Below, piece by piece: positions 1-5,445 of a stretch of DNA of 8,472 bases. This stretch comes from Candidatus Faecousia faecipullorum. GTDB lineage: Bacteria > Bacillota > Clostridia > Oscillospirales > Oscillospiraceae. The notes under the pieces are model-generated. The model worked only from the letters and a program-made list of their open reading frames with translations, was not told the origin of the DNA and searched no databases. How positions within the stretch are numbered: position 1 is the stretch's first letter; every line of letters starts with the position of its first letter. The position numbers were made by a program, and so were the translations under genes. The stretch spans positions 1 to 8,472 of the forward strand of contig DVJG01000018.1 in assembly GCA_018710805.1 (NCBI GenBank), read 5' to 3'.

Positions 1-1
1 T

Positions 2-976
2 TGGGCAGGTCACAGTGCCGCCAGGGCCTGCCAGTGTGTGGTGCTGGGAAGCTCCCTGGGCATTTGCTTTACGCTTGTGTGCCTGCTTCTCCTTCGGCTC
101 CGGGAACGCTCCGGCCAGGGGAGCAAAATCCCCCTGGGACGGCGGCTTTTGGGTGCGGCAGTGCCTCTTGCAATGGCGGATGTGGTTAAGTCAGGCATCA
201 ACACCACCGAGAATCTCATGGTGCCAAAGCGGCTGGCAAAAAACAAAAACGTCGCCTCTCCCATGGCCGTCTTTGGCATGGTCAGCGGCATGGTGTTTCC
301 GGTGATCATGTTTCCTGCCTGCATTCTCTTTGCCCTTTCGGAACTTCTCATTCCGGAGCTTGCCAGATGCGCGGCGGCGGGAAGCCAGGGGCGTATTTCC
401 TATCTTACAAGGCGGAGCTTAAAAGTCGCCATGCTCTATGGTCTGACCTTCAGCGGACTTCTTTTCCTGCTGGCGGAGCCTTTGTGCCAGCGGCTTTACG
501 GTAACACCGACGCTTCCGGGTATCTGCGGCTCTATGCACTGCTCATCCCCATGCTCTACTGCGACGCCATCACCGACGCCATGACGAAGGGACTTGGACA
601 GCAGAAAATCTGCGTGCGGTATAATATTTTGACCTCTGCCATGGACGTGGCATTTTTGTACCTGTTGCTTCCCAAATATGGCATGGGCGGGTATTTTGTC
701 AGTTTTGCCCTGACCCATCTCATCAATTTTGCCCTGAGCCTTCGGCGGCTTCTCAAAATCACCGGTGAGCGCTTTCCCTTTTTCTGTCCTGCCTTCGCCT
801 GTGCCGCTGGACTTGCTGCCCTCTGGGGCGCTGCTCAGTTTTCTGGCCCCATTTCCCGGTGCGCCGCATTTCTTTCCCTGCTGGGAAGCTTCCTCTGGCT
901 CTTTCGTGTCACGGGGCGCGAGGATCTGCGCTGGGTCCGGGGACTGTTGCGGGGAAGGAGAGCAAAAACCATATGA
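2..976 (+). CDS. SpoVB/MurJ-like oligosaccharide flippase family protein, C-terminal part (5' truncated by window)
   Basis: The frame is open from base 2 with no start in view, so 324 residues of a longer protein are visible (family members are usually about 450-540 aa). It is strongly hydrophobic, with roughly nine membrane segments. Using in-window numbering, these include about 13-33 (VVLGSSLGICF...), 84-125, the segment around YGLTFSGLLFLL, a segment with LLIPMLYCDA, and two near the C-terminus. The pattern PLAMADVVKSGINTTENLMVP, the FP..ILFALSELLIPEL segment, a P..Y.D...D...KGLGQQ stretch and LLPKYGMGGY resemble the polysaccharide-biosynthesis/stage V sporulation protein B branch of the MOP flippase superfamily. 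Such proteins move lipid-linked sugar precursors across the cytoplasmic membrane; the substrate cannot be told from sequence. The gene converges on a minus-strand acetyltransferase and ends at a strong terminator. A paralogue of SpoVB, YtgP or MurJ are all possible, so no symbol is given. Confidence 0.82.
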   Translation, partial: WAGHSAARACQCVVLGSSLGICFTLVCLLLLRLRERSGQGSKIPLGRRLLGAAVPLAMADVVKSGINTTENLMVPKRLAKNKNVASPMAVFGMVSGMVFPVIMFPACILFALSELLIPELARCAAAGSQGRISYLTRRSLKVAMLYGLTFSGLLFLLAEPLCQRLYGNTDASGYLRLYALLIPMLYCDAITDAMTKGLGQQKICVRYNILTSAMDVAFLYLLLPKYGMGGYFVSFALTHLINFALSLRRLLKITGERFPFFCPAFACAAGLAALWGAAQFSGPISRCAAFLSLLGSFLWLFRVTGREDLRWVRGLLRGRRAKTI

Positions 977-1012
977 AAATGCACCTGCCAAAAGACTTGG
1001 CAGGTGCATTTT
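976..1012. terminator. Bidirectional intrinsic terminator between convergent genes
   Basis: A perfect 15-bp stem (976-990 with 998-1012) encloses a 7-nt loop. The outer arms are AAAA on the left and TTTT on the right, so both strands show a GC-rich stem core (GCACCTGCCA) followed by U residues. The left arm starts at the last base of the flippase stop codon, and the convergent acetyltransferase stops at 1017. It therefore plausibly terminates both transcripts. Confidence 0.9.
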
Positions 1013-1016
1013 TCTA

Positions 1017-1556
1017 TTATACAAAATTAGGAATTCTCCATAGAATCTGTTCGAGCACGGTAATGGTTTCACCGTTTTCCACAAAGCAGTCTGTCTTCAA
1101 TGGAAGAAAGCCCAGCTTCCTCTGTAGAGCCAGGGAGGGAAGGTTAAAGTCAAAGGCACCGCAATTTATGTAGTCCATGCCTTCCGCCGTGAAAAGCTGG
1201 TGGATAACAGCCCCCAGTGCTGCTTCCATGTAGCCTCTGCGCTGGTAGTGTCGGGAGACCGAAAAGGACATAGCGCAGCCTTTCTTCCCCCTCAGCTGGG
1301 GAAGGTCCCCCAGGTGGGCGGCGGATGTCACAGTGAGATTGCCGATCACCTTGCCGTTTTCTTTCAAAACCATGGCATAGCCACGTTCCTCCTTATCCTT
1401 GAGCCAGTGGAAGGTCTGCCTGGCGCTTTCCGGATCGGAGCAATCGGCGCGGCCCATCATACGGCACATCTCCGGGTCATTGGCATATTCGTAAAAGTCG
1501 TCAAAGTCCGCTTCTTCCCATTTTCGCAAGGTCAGCCTGTTCGTTTCCAGAAACAT
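1017..1556 (-). CDS. GNAT family N-acetyltransferase (RimJ/RimL type)
   Basis: This 179-aa protein has the length and layout of single-domain RimJ/RimL-like acetyltransferases. The N-terminus is the family's E-T-x-R-L-x-L-R-K-W strand (residues 4-13), followed by DFDDFYEYANDPEM. The central strand MVLKENGKVIGNLTV (62-76) leads to motif A, SVSRHYQRRGYMEAAL (99-114), the acetyl-CoA pyrophosphate-binding loop, here QRRGYM in place of the common Q/R-x-x-G-x-G/A. A motif B-like region follows with N138, S141 and KLGF (147-150). It probably transfers acetyl from acetyl-CoA to an amine of a protein N-terminus or small molecule; the substrate is unknown. The start is set by AAGGAG at 1566-1571, 9 nt before the ATG. 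It lies 59 nt downstream of pepD and may be co-transcribed with it. Its stop abuts the shared terminator. Confidence 0.88.
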   Translation of the reverse strand: MFLETNRLTLRKWEEADFDDFYEYANDPEMCRMMGRADCSDPESARQTFHWLKDKEERGYAMVLKENGKVIGNLTVTSAAHLGDLPQLRGKKGCAMSFSVSRHYQRRGYMEAALGAVIHQLFTAEGMDYINCGAFDFNLPSLALQRKLGFLPLKTDCFVENGETITVLEQILWRIPNFV

Positions 1557-1577
1557 AGAAGTCTACTCCTTATGGTA

Positions 1578-1606
1578 ATAGGGTCCTGCCAATGGCAAGA
1601 CCCTAT
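1578..1606. other. Intercistronic hairpin between pepD and the GNAT gene
   Basis: A 13-bp inverted repeat (1578-1590 with 1594-1606) has one mismatch and a 3-nt loop. It occupies most of the gap between the pepD stop and the Shine-Dalgarno of the acetyltransferase. In the direction of transcription (minus strand) it is followed by TACCATAAGG, not a U-tract, so a classical intrinsic terminator is not supported. A weak terminator, an mRNA processing site or a 3' stabiliser for pepD mRNA are the alternatives. Confidence 0.6.
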
Positions 1607-1615
1607 GTTTGCAGG

Positions 1616-3058
1616 TTATACCGCTTTCAGAACTTCCAGCAGGAAGCGCCAGGTGCGGGCAGTGGAAGCGATGTCCAGCTTCTCCCGGCTGGTGTGGATG
1701 TCGTGCATCTGCGGTCCGATGGATACGCAGTCCAGGCCCGGCATCTTCTCGGCAAGCAAGCCGCACTCAAGGCCGGCGTGAATGGCCAGGACCTTGGGCT
1801 CCTTGCCAAACATCTCCTTATAGACCTGCACCATGACCTCACGCAGATGAGAATCCTTTTTATACTCCCAGGCGGGGTATTCGCCCATCTGAGAATAGGC
1901 GCCTTCATAGAAGGCCGTCAGCTCCCGGAGTTTTTCAAGAAGCGCTTCCTTCTCTGCGTTGACGGAAGACCGGACGGAGAAAGTGGCAGTGAGCCGCTCT
2001 CCCAGCTTCAGGACACCGAGATTCAGGCTGGTCTGCACCAGGCCTTCCATATCCTGGCTCCACGCCTGGACGCCGTTGGGAGCGGCACAGAGCAGGCCAA
2101 TGACCTTGGCAGTGGATTCGTCCGTGAGGCTATTGCCCCCCAGAGCGTCCACGTCAAAGGCTTGAATCAGAGCCTCCGGCTCGTCGTACTGCTCCCGTAC
2201 CTCCGCCTGGAATTCCTGGGCGATGTCGTTGATGCGCTCTAAGTGAATGCCCATGGCAACCAAGGTTGCCTGGCAGGAACGGGGGATGGCGTTGTCCTTG
2301 GTGCCGCCGGCCAGGGAAGTCAGCCGCAGAGGCATGAGTTTCTGAATTCTCGCCATGAACTCGCCCATGAGCTTATTGGCGTTGGCGCGGTTCTTGTGGA
2401 TCTCCGCGCCGGAGTGGCCGCCCTGCAGGCCAGAGACGGACAGGCGGATGCAGGGACCATAGACGGCCCGGCGCTCCACCGGCAGAGAAATTGTGGCAGT
2501 GGCGCCGCCGGCGCAGGCCACGGTGAAGATGCCTTCGTCCTCGGAATCCAGGTTAATCAGGGTGCGGCCCTTCAGCATGGACACATCAATGGCGTCAGCG
2601 CCCAGCATACCGATTTCCTCGTCAACGGTGATGATAATCTCCAGCGGAGGATGGGCGATGGACTTGTCGGACAGAAGCGCCATGGCGTAGGCCAGGGCAA
2701 TGCCGTCATCGCCGCCCAGGGTAGTACCCTTGGCGAAGATATAGCGGCCGTCATGGGTCAGGTCCAGGCCCTCAACGGCCATGTCCAAGGTCACATCGGC
2801 GTCCTTTTCGCAGACCATATCCATGTGGCCCTGGAGGACTACGGGCTCATGGTTTTCCATGCCGCAGGTGCCCTCCCCGAAGAGAATGACGTTGCCCATT
2901 TCGTCCTGAATATAGGTTAGGCCCTGTTCCTTGGCAAAATTCACCAGAAAGTCGGAAATCTTCTTGGTGTTGCGAGACCCGTGGGGAATGGCGCAGATCT
3001 CTTCAAAAAAACCAAACACAGAGGCGGGTTCCAGACCCGCAAGCTTTTTCGCTTCCAT
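1616..3058 (-). CDS. pepD: Aminoacyl-histidine dipeptidase (PepD, peptidase family M20C)
   Basis: This 480-aa protein matches the usual length of PepD (Xaa-His dipeptidase, carnosinase-type), a cytosolic two-zinc metallopeptidase that hydrolyses dipeptides such as beta-Ala-His and other short peptides. The M20 active site is complete. H78 and D80 are in LQGHMDMV, the metal-bridging D117 is in TTLGGDDG, E147 (general base) and E148 are in TVDEEIG, D171 is in NLDSEDEG, and the C-terminal metal ligand is H455 in DIHTSRE. These positions sit a constant two residues before those I recall for Vibrio PepD in the N-terminal half. SGLQGGHSGAE marks the lid/dimerisation domain insertion. The start is supported by AAGGAG at 3067-3072, 8 nt upstream. 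A GNAT gene follows 59 nt downstream, and a roughly 225-nt AT-rich leader with candidate promoters precedes it. Related M20C peptidases with other dipeptide preferences cannot be excluded. Confidence 0.95.
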   Translation of the reverse strand: MEAKKLAGLEPASVFGFFEEICAIPHGSRNTKKISDFLVNFAKEQGLTYIQDEMGNVILFGEGTCGMENHEPVVLQGHMDMVCEKDADVTLDMAVEGLDLTHDGRYIFAKGTTLGGDDGIALAYAMALLSDKSIAHPPLEIIITVDEEIGMLGADAIDVSMLKGRTLINLDSEDEGIFTVACAGGATATISLPVERRAVYGPCIRLSVSGLQGGHSGAEIHKNRANANKLMGEFMARIQKLMPLRLTSLAGGTKDNAIPRSCQATLVAMGIHLERINDIAQEFQAEVREQYDEPEALIQAFDVDALGGNSLTDESTAKVIGLLCAAPNGVQAWSQDMEGLVQTSLNLGVLKLGERLTATFSVRSSVNAEKEALLEKLRELTAFYEGAYSQMGEYPAWEYKKDSHLREVMVQVYKEMFGKEPKVLAIHAGLECGLLAEKMPGLDCVSIGPQMHDIHTSREKLDIASTARTWRFLLEVLKAV

Positions 3059-3099
3059 TTTTATCGCTCCTTACTGCTGTTCACGGTGAGTTTGTTGTA

Positions 3100-3129
3100 A
3101 AAATAACTCCGAAACAGCAAATTTGTCAA
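3100..3129 (-). promoter_or_regulatory. Candidate sigma-70-type promoter for pepD
   Basis: On the minus strand a perfect TTGACA (-35, 3124-3129) is followed after 18 nt by TATTTT (-10, 3100-3105). This would start transcription about 35 nt upstream of the pepD ATG. An alternative lies just upstream at 3152-3160: an extended -10 reading TGGTATACT, but with no good -35. Which one is used cannot be decided from sequence. Confidence 0.5.
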
Positions 3130-3283
3130 AAACATTTTGTTTTCCATCATCAGTATACCACATCTGCTGGAAAAAATCTACCCAAAGAAGCAACGGAATA
3201 GAACTAGCTTTCTGTCAGTATGCTATAAATTTATATTAATTTTTTGTGCATATTGTACATGATTTGTTCATAGTTTTTCGGGC
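3130..3283. other. AT-rich intergenic region between secG terminator and pepD promoter
   Basis: This stretch is far richer in A+T than the genes around it, especially 3215-3280. It holds the extended -10 candidate TGGTATACT on the minus strand (3152-3160). No convincing ORF, RNA gene or long inverted repeat was seen. It is most simply an upstream promoter/UP-element region for pepD. Confidence 0.4.
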
Positions 3284-3318
3284 AAAAAAGAACGGCGAGG
3301 TTTCCCACGCCGTTCTTT
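3284..3318 (-). terminator. Intrinsic terminator of secG
   Basis: An 11-bp perfect stem (3287-3297 with 3308-3318, core AGAACGGCG) with a 10-nt loop is followed on the minus strand by TTTTTTGCCC. It begins 7 nt after the secG stop codon. It isolates secG from pepD. Confidence 0.9.
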
Positions 3319-3325
3319 CTGTTCA

Positions 3326-3562
3326 TTAAAAGAAGCTCAGGACCAGGGTCAAAATTGCCCAGGCGATGGCAACCCACTTGGTAGCGGAAGCCAGGGCCTT
3401 GTCCATACCGCCCTTGCCGTTCTTAGCCATGTAGCTCTCGGAAGCGCCAGTCAGCGCACCGGACAGGCCGGACTCCTTGCCGGACTGAAGCAGAACCACC
3501 ACAATCAGTGCCAGGCTGCAAATGGTCTCCAGGACCACAAGAATCGTTTCTAAAACACCCAT
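3326..3562 (-). CDS. secG: Preprotein translocase subunit SecG
   Basis: This 78-aa protein has typical SecG length, with two membrane segments (about residues 6-26 and 58-77). The family hallmark between them is VVVLLQSGKESGLSGALTG (residues 22-40), followed by a glycine-rich cytoplasmic loop. SecG binds SecY/SecE in the translocon and aids SecA-driven export. The frame opens 17 codons further upstream (ATG at 3611-3613). I chose the ATG at 3560-3562 because it has GGGAGG 8 nt upstream and gives the family's length. The 17-residue extension (PLSIRIREEKRREVSK) is highly charged and unlike SecG N-termini. It has its own promoter (3636-3664) and terminator, but may also receive read-through from prfB, which lacks an obvious terminator. 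Confidence 0.95.
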   Translation of the reverse strand: MGVLETILVVLETICSLALIVVVLLQSGKESGLSGALTGASESYMAKNGKGGMDKALASATKWVAIAWAILTLVLSFF

Positions 3563-3570
3563 TTTACTAA

Positions 3571-3576
3571 CCTCCC
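3571..3576 (-). promoter_or_regulatory. Shine-Dalgarno deciding the secG start
   Basis: GGGAGG on the minus strand lies 8 nt before the ATG at 3560-3562. The upstream in-frame ATG at 3611-3613 has only a partial AAGG with short spacing. Confidence 0.8.
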
Positions 3577-3635
3577 TCCGCTTTTCTTCGCGGATGCGAA
3601 TGGATAATGGCATATTGCCTTACAGTAACTTTAGT

Positions 3636-3664
3636 ATGATATCACAGTTTTCCTGGAATTGCAA
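3636..3664 (-). promoter_or_regulatory. Promoter of secG
   Basis: On the minus strand TTGCAA (3659-3664) and TATCAT (3636-3641) are separated by 17 nt. The predicted transcript start near 3629 gives a leader of about 65 nt. The promoter lies within 30 nt of the prfB stop codon. Confidence 0.75.
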
Positions 3665-3692
3665 GAGGAAATCCGGAAATTTATCAAATTGC

Positions 3693-4820
3693 TTACTTCT
3701 GAACCCAGGTATTGGTAGCCAGGCAGTTGAGGTATGCCTCAATGAAGGGGTCCAGGGCGCCGTCCATAACGGCGTTTACATTGGAAGTCTCGCAGCCTGT
3801 ACGGGTATCCTTCACCAGGGTGTAGGGCATAAAGACGTAGTTGCGAATCTGGCTGCCCCACTCGATTTTCTGCTGCACGCCCTTGATATCGGAGATCTTG
3901 TCCAGGTGCTCCCGCTCTTTGATTTCCACCAGCTTGGAGCGGAGCATTTTTAGACAGGTCTCCTTATTCTGGAACTGGCTCCGTTCGGTCTGGCAGGAAA
4001 CCACGATGCCGGTGGCCTTGTGAATCAGACGCACAGCAGAAGATGTCTTGTTGATGTGCTGGCCGCCTGCGCCGGAGGAACGGAAAACCTGCATTTCGTA
4101 GTCCTCGGGACGGATTTCCACATCCTGGCTGTCGTCCTCAATTTCGGGAATGACTTCGATGGCAGAGAAGGAGGTCTGACGGCGGGCGTTGGCATCAAAG
4201 GGGGACACCCGGACCAGACGGTGAACGCCGTTCTCCCCTTTCAGAAAGCCGTAGGCATTTTCACCTTCAATGAGGATATCGGCAGACTTGAGGCCGGCCT
4301 CGTCGCCTTCCTGGTAGTCCATGATCTTATAGGTGAAGCCATGACGTTCAGCCCAGCGAGTGTACATCCGGTAGAGCATCTGGGCCCAGTCCTGGGCCTC
4401 GGTGCCGCCGGCGCCTGCGTGGAAGCTCATAAGGGCGTTATTCTTATCATAGTGGCCCGTAAGCAGCGTTTCCAGGCGGCAGGTTTCCATGTTTTCTGCC
4501 AGAGCCTCAAACCCTTCCTTCAGCTCATCCAGCATGGAGTCGTCGTCCTCCTCCGCGGCCATTTCGCAGATGGTCATCAGGTCGTCCCAGGAGGCGAGCA
4601 TTTTCTCATAGCGCTCGATTTTATTTTGGGTCTGCTTGGTCTTCACCACAACCTTCTGGCTCTTTTCCGGGTCATCCCAAAAGCCGGGAGCCTCCTGCAT
4701 GGCGTGAAGCCGCTCCAATTCATTTTTCATACCCTGAAGATTCAGGGAATCCGCCAGGCCTTCCAAAGCGGGGCGGCAGTCGTTCAGCTTCTGCTTATAG
4801 GCGTCAAATTCAATATTCAT
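3693..4820 (-). CDS. prfB: Peptide chain release factor 2 (RF2)
   Basis: This 375-aa class I release factor, once bound in the ribosomal A site, recognises UGA/UAA and triggers peptidyl-tRNA hydrolysis. The RF2 type is shown by the stop-codon-reading tripeptide SPF (206-208, in VRVSPFDANARRQTSF); RF1 would have PxT. The catalytic GGQ is at 252-254 in RSSGAGGQHINKTSSAVR. The N-terminal coiled helices (about 1-110) and the HAGAGGTEAQDWA segment (134-146) are standard. The gene reads in one frame through LADSLNLQGMKNEL (22-35), where most RF2 genes carry an in-frame UGA with a +1 frameshift, so that autoregulatory site is absent. The start has only a weak Shine-Dalgarno, but it gives family length and a conventional N-terminus. 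The promoter is at 4883-4911; no terminator is evident before the secG promoter. Confidence 0.97.
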   Translation of the reverse strand: MNIEFDAYKQKLNDCRPALEGLADSLNLQGMKNELERLHAMQEAPGFWDDPEKSQKVVVKTKQTQNKIERYEKMLASWDDLMTICEMAAEEDDDSMLDELKEGFEALAENMETCRLETLLTGHYDKNNALMSFHAGAGGTEAQDWAQMLYRMYTRWAERHGFTYKIMDYQEGDEAGLKSADILIEGENAYGFLKGENGVHRLVRVSPFDANARRQTSFSAIEVIPEIEDDSQDVEIRPEDYEMQVFRSSGAGGQHINKTSSAVRLIHKATGIVVSCQTERSQFQNKETCLKMLRSKLVEIKEREHLDKISDIKGVQQKIEWGSQIRNYVFMPYTLVKDTRTGCETSNVNAVMDGALDPFIEAYLNCLATNTWVQK

Positions 4821-4834
4821 ACCAGTACGCTCAT
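4817..4834 (-). other. Possible UGA-ended mini-ORF overlapping the prfB start
   Basis: In the prfB leader an ATG at 4832-4834 opens a five-codon frame (MSVLV) whose TGA overlaps the prfB ATG as ATGA. It has no good Shine-Dalgarno of its own, and prfB itself has only a weak one. Translational coupling is conceivable, but a frame this short arises easily by chance. Confidence 0.25.
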
Positions 4835-4849
4835 TTCTTCAAGAATGGT

Positions 4850-4867
4850 GGAAGCGGGGCTGCTTCC
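4850..4867 (-). promoter_or_regulatory. Short hairpin in the prfB leader
   Basis: GGAAGC and GCTTCC (6-bp stem, 6-nt loop of AGCCCC on the minus strand) fall between the predicted transcript start near 4876 and the prfB start codon. It is stable enough to form in the leader, but there is no recognised regulator class. Confidence 0.4.
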
Positions 4868-4882
4868 GTCGCAGTGCCATTT

Positions 4883-4911
4883 ATTATACGGGAAAAATCC
4901 AAGTATTTCAA
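4883..4911 (-). promoter_or_regulatory. Promoter of prfB
   Basis: On the minus strand TTGAAA (4906-4911), a 17-nt spacer and a perfect TATAAT (4883-4888) form a near-consensus sigma-70-type promoter, about 56 nt before the prfB ATG. The -35 box lies inside an inverted repeat (4907-4938). Confidence 0.88.
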
Positions 4912-4938
4912 TAGCAAAATGGGATTTTTTCTATTGAA
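4907..4938. repeat. Inverted repeat over the prfB -35 box (possible operator)
   Basis: TTCAATAG (4907-4914) and CTATTGAA (4931-4938) are perfect 8-bp inverted arms. Further inner pairing of AAAAT with ATTTT surrounds GGG. It lies upstream of the predicted prfB transcript start, so a role as DNA (a binding site) fits better than a role as RNA from that promoter. It has no U-tract, which argues against a second terminator for yajC. Confidence 0.45.
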
Positions 4939-4961
4939 CTATGAAAATACGTCATTTTGGC

Positions 4962-4992
4962 AAAAAACGGGCTCCAGAAAAACTCTGGAGCC
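4962..4992 (-). terminator. Intrinsic terminator of yajC (tgt-yajC unit)
   Basis: A 9-bp perfect stem (4970-4978 with 4984-4992, arm GGCTCCAGA) and a 5-nt loop are followed on the minus strand by CGTTTTTTG. It begins 7 nt after the yajC stop codon. Confidence 0.92.
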
Positions 4993-4999
4993 TGTCTTT

Positions 5000-5374
5000 T
5001 TATCCGTTCTTGTTGACTTTCTTGGCAGCTTTGGCTTTTGCCTTGGCTTCCTTGGCCTTTTTGGCTTCGGCCTGGGCTGCTTCGGCGGCGGTCTCGTTGG
5101 TGGAGATGGCCCACTTTTCCAGTTCAATGCGGACCTGGTCAGCGCCGGTCTCCATAACGATGCGGTTCTCCTTCACGTTCACAACGGTGCCGGTGATGCC
5201 GCCGATGGTGACGATCTTGTCGCCGGTCTTCACAGCAGAGCGCATCTGCTCGGCTTCCTTCTTGCGCTTATTCTCGGGACGAATGAGCATGAAGTAGAAG
5301 ACGGCGATCATCAGGACCATCATGACCACGGTGCTGCCAAGGCCTGCGGCGGGGGCGGCGGAAAGAAAATTCAT
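5000..5374 (-). CDS. yajC: Preprotein translocase subunit YajC
   Basis: This 124-aa protein has a single N-terminal membrane segment (about residues 14-31), then the YajC signature FYFMLIRPENKRKKE (26-40). The small soluble domain carries VKTGDKIVTIGGITGTV (48-64). YajC associates with SecDF and the SecYEG translocon in the cytoplasmic membrane and assists export. The C-terminus (about 94-124) is a low-complexity Ala/Lys/Glu tail, longer than minimal YajC and likely a charged helix or disordered. The start is supported by AAGGAG at 5385-5390, 10 nt upstream. It follows tgt by 71 nt, the classic tgt-yajC order, but secD/secF do not follow: a terminator and prfB come next. It has its own promoter (5410-5437). 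Confidence 0.95.
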   Translation of the reverse strand: MNFLSAAPAAGLGSTVVMMVLMIAVFYFMLIRPENKRKKEAEQMRSAVKTGDKIVTIGGITGTVVNVKENRIVMETGADQVRIELEKWAISTNETAAEAAQAEAKKAKEAKAKAKAAKKVNKNG

Positions 5375-5409
5375 AAGTAAAAATCTCCTTCGTGTATAAT
5401 ATCGGGATT

Positions 5410-5437
5410 ATTATAACATCAAATGGAAAAATTGCAA
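5410..5437 (-). promoter_or_regulatory. Promoter of yajC
   Basis: On the minus strand TTGCAA (5432-5437) and a perfect TATAAT (5410-5415) are separated by 16 nt. The -10 is half of a 7-bp dyad: TATAATA (5409-5415) and TATTATA (5395-5401), 7 nt apart. The second half could be an alternative -10 or part of an operator. The site lies in the tgt-yajC gap, so yajC can be expressed independently of tgt. Confidence 0.75.
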
Positions 5438-5445
5438 GGGGTAAC

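Noticed and set aside
1592..2920. Two long plus-strand open frames (1592-2242 and 2243-2920) opposite pepD
   Set aside because: They are antisense to a gene with complete M20C catalytic motifs. Their translations show no recognisable domain, and G+C-rich wobble positions readily keep antisense frames open.
3234..3271. An 11-codon minus-strand frame with a CxxC (MNKSCTICTKN) upstream of pepD
   Set aside because: There is no Shine-Dalgarno before it and it lies in AT-rich DNA upstream of the pepD promoters, so it is probably chance.
4020..4937. A 305-codon plus-strand open frame opposite prfB
   Set aside because: It is antisense to an unambiguous RF2 gene and runs on through the prfB promoter and part of the leader, with no family resemblance or good ribosome-binding site.
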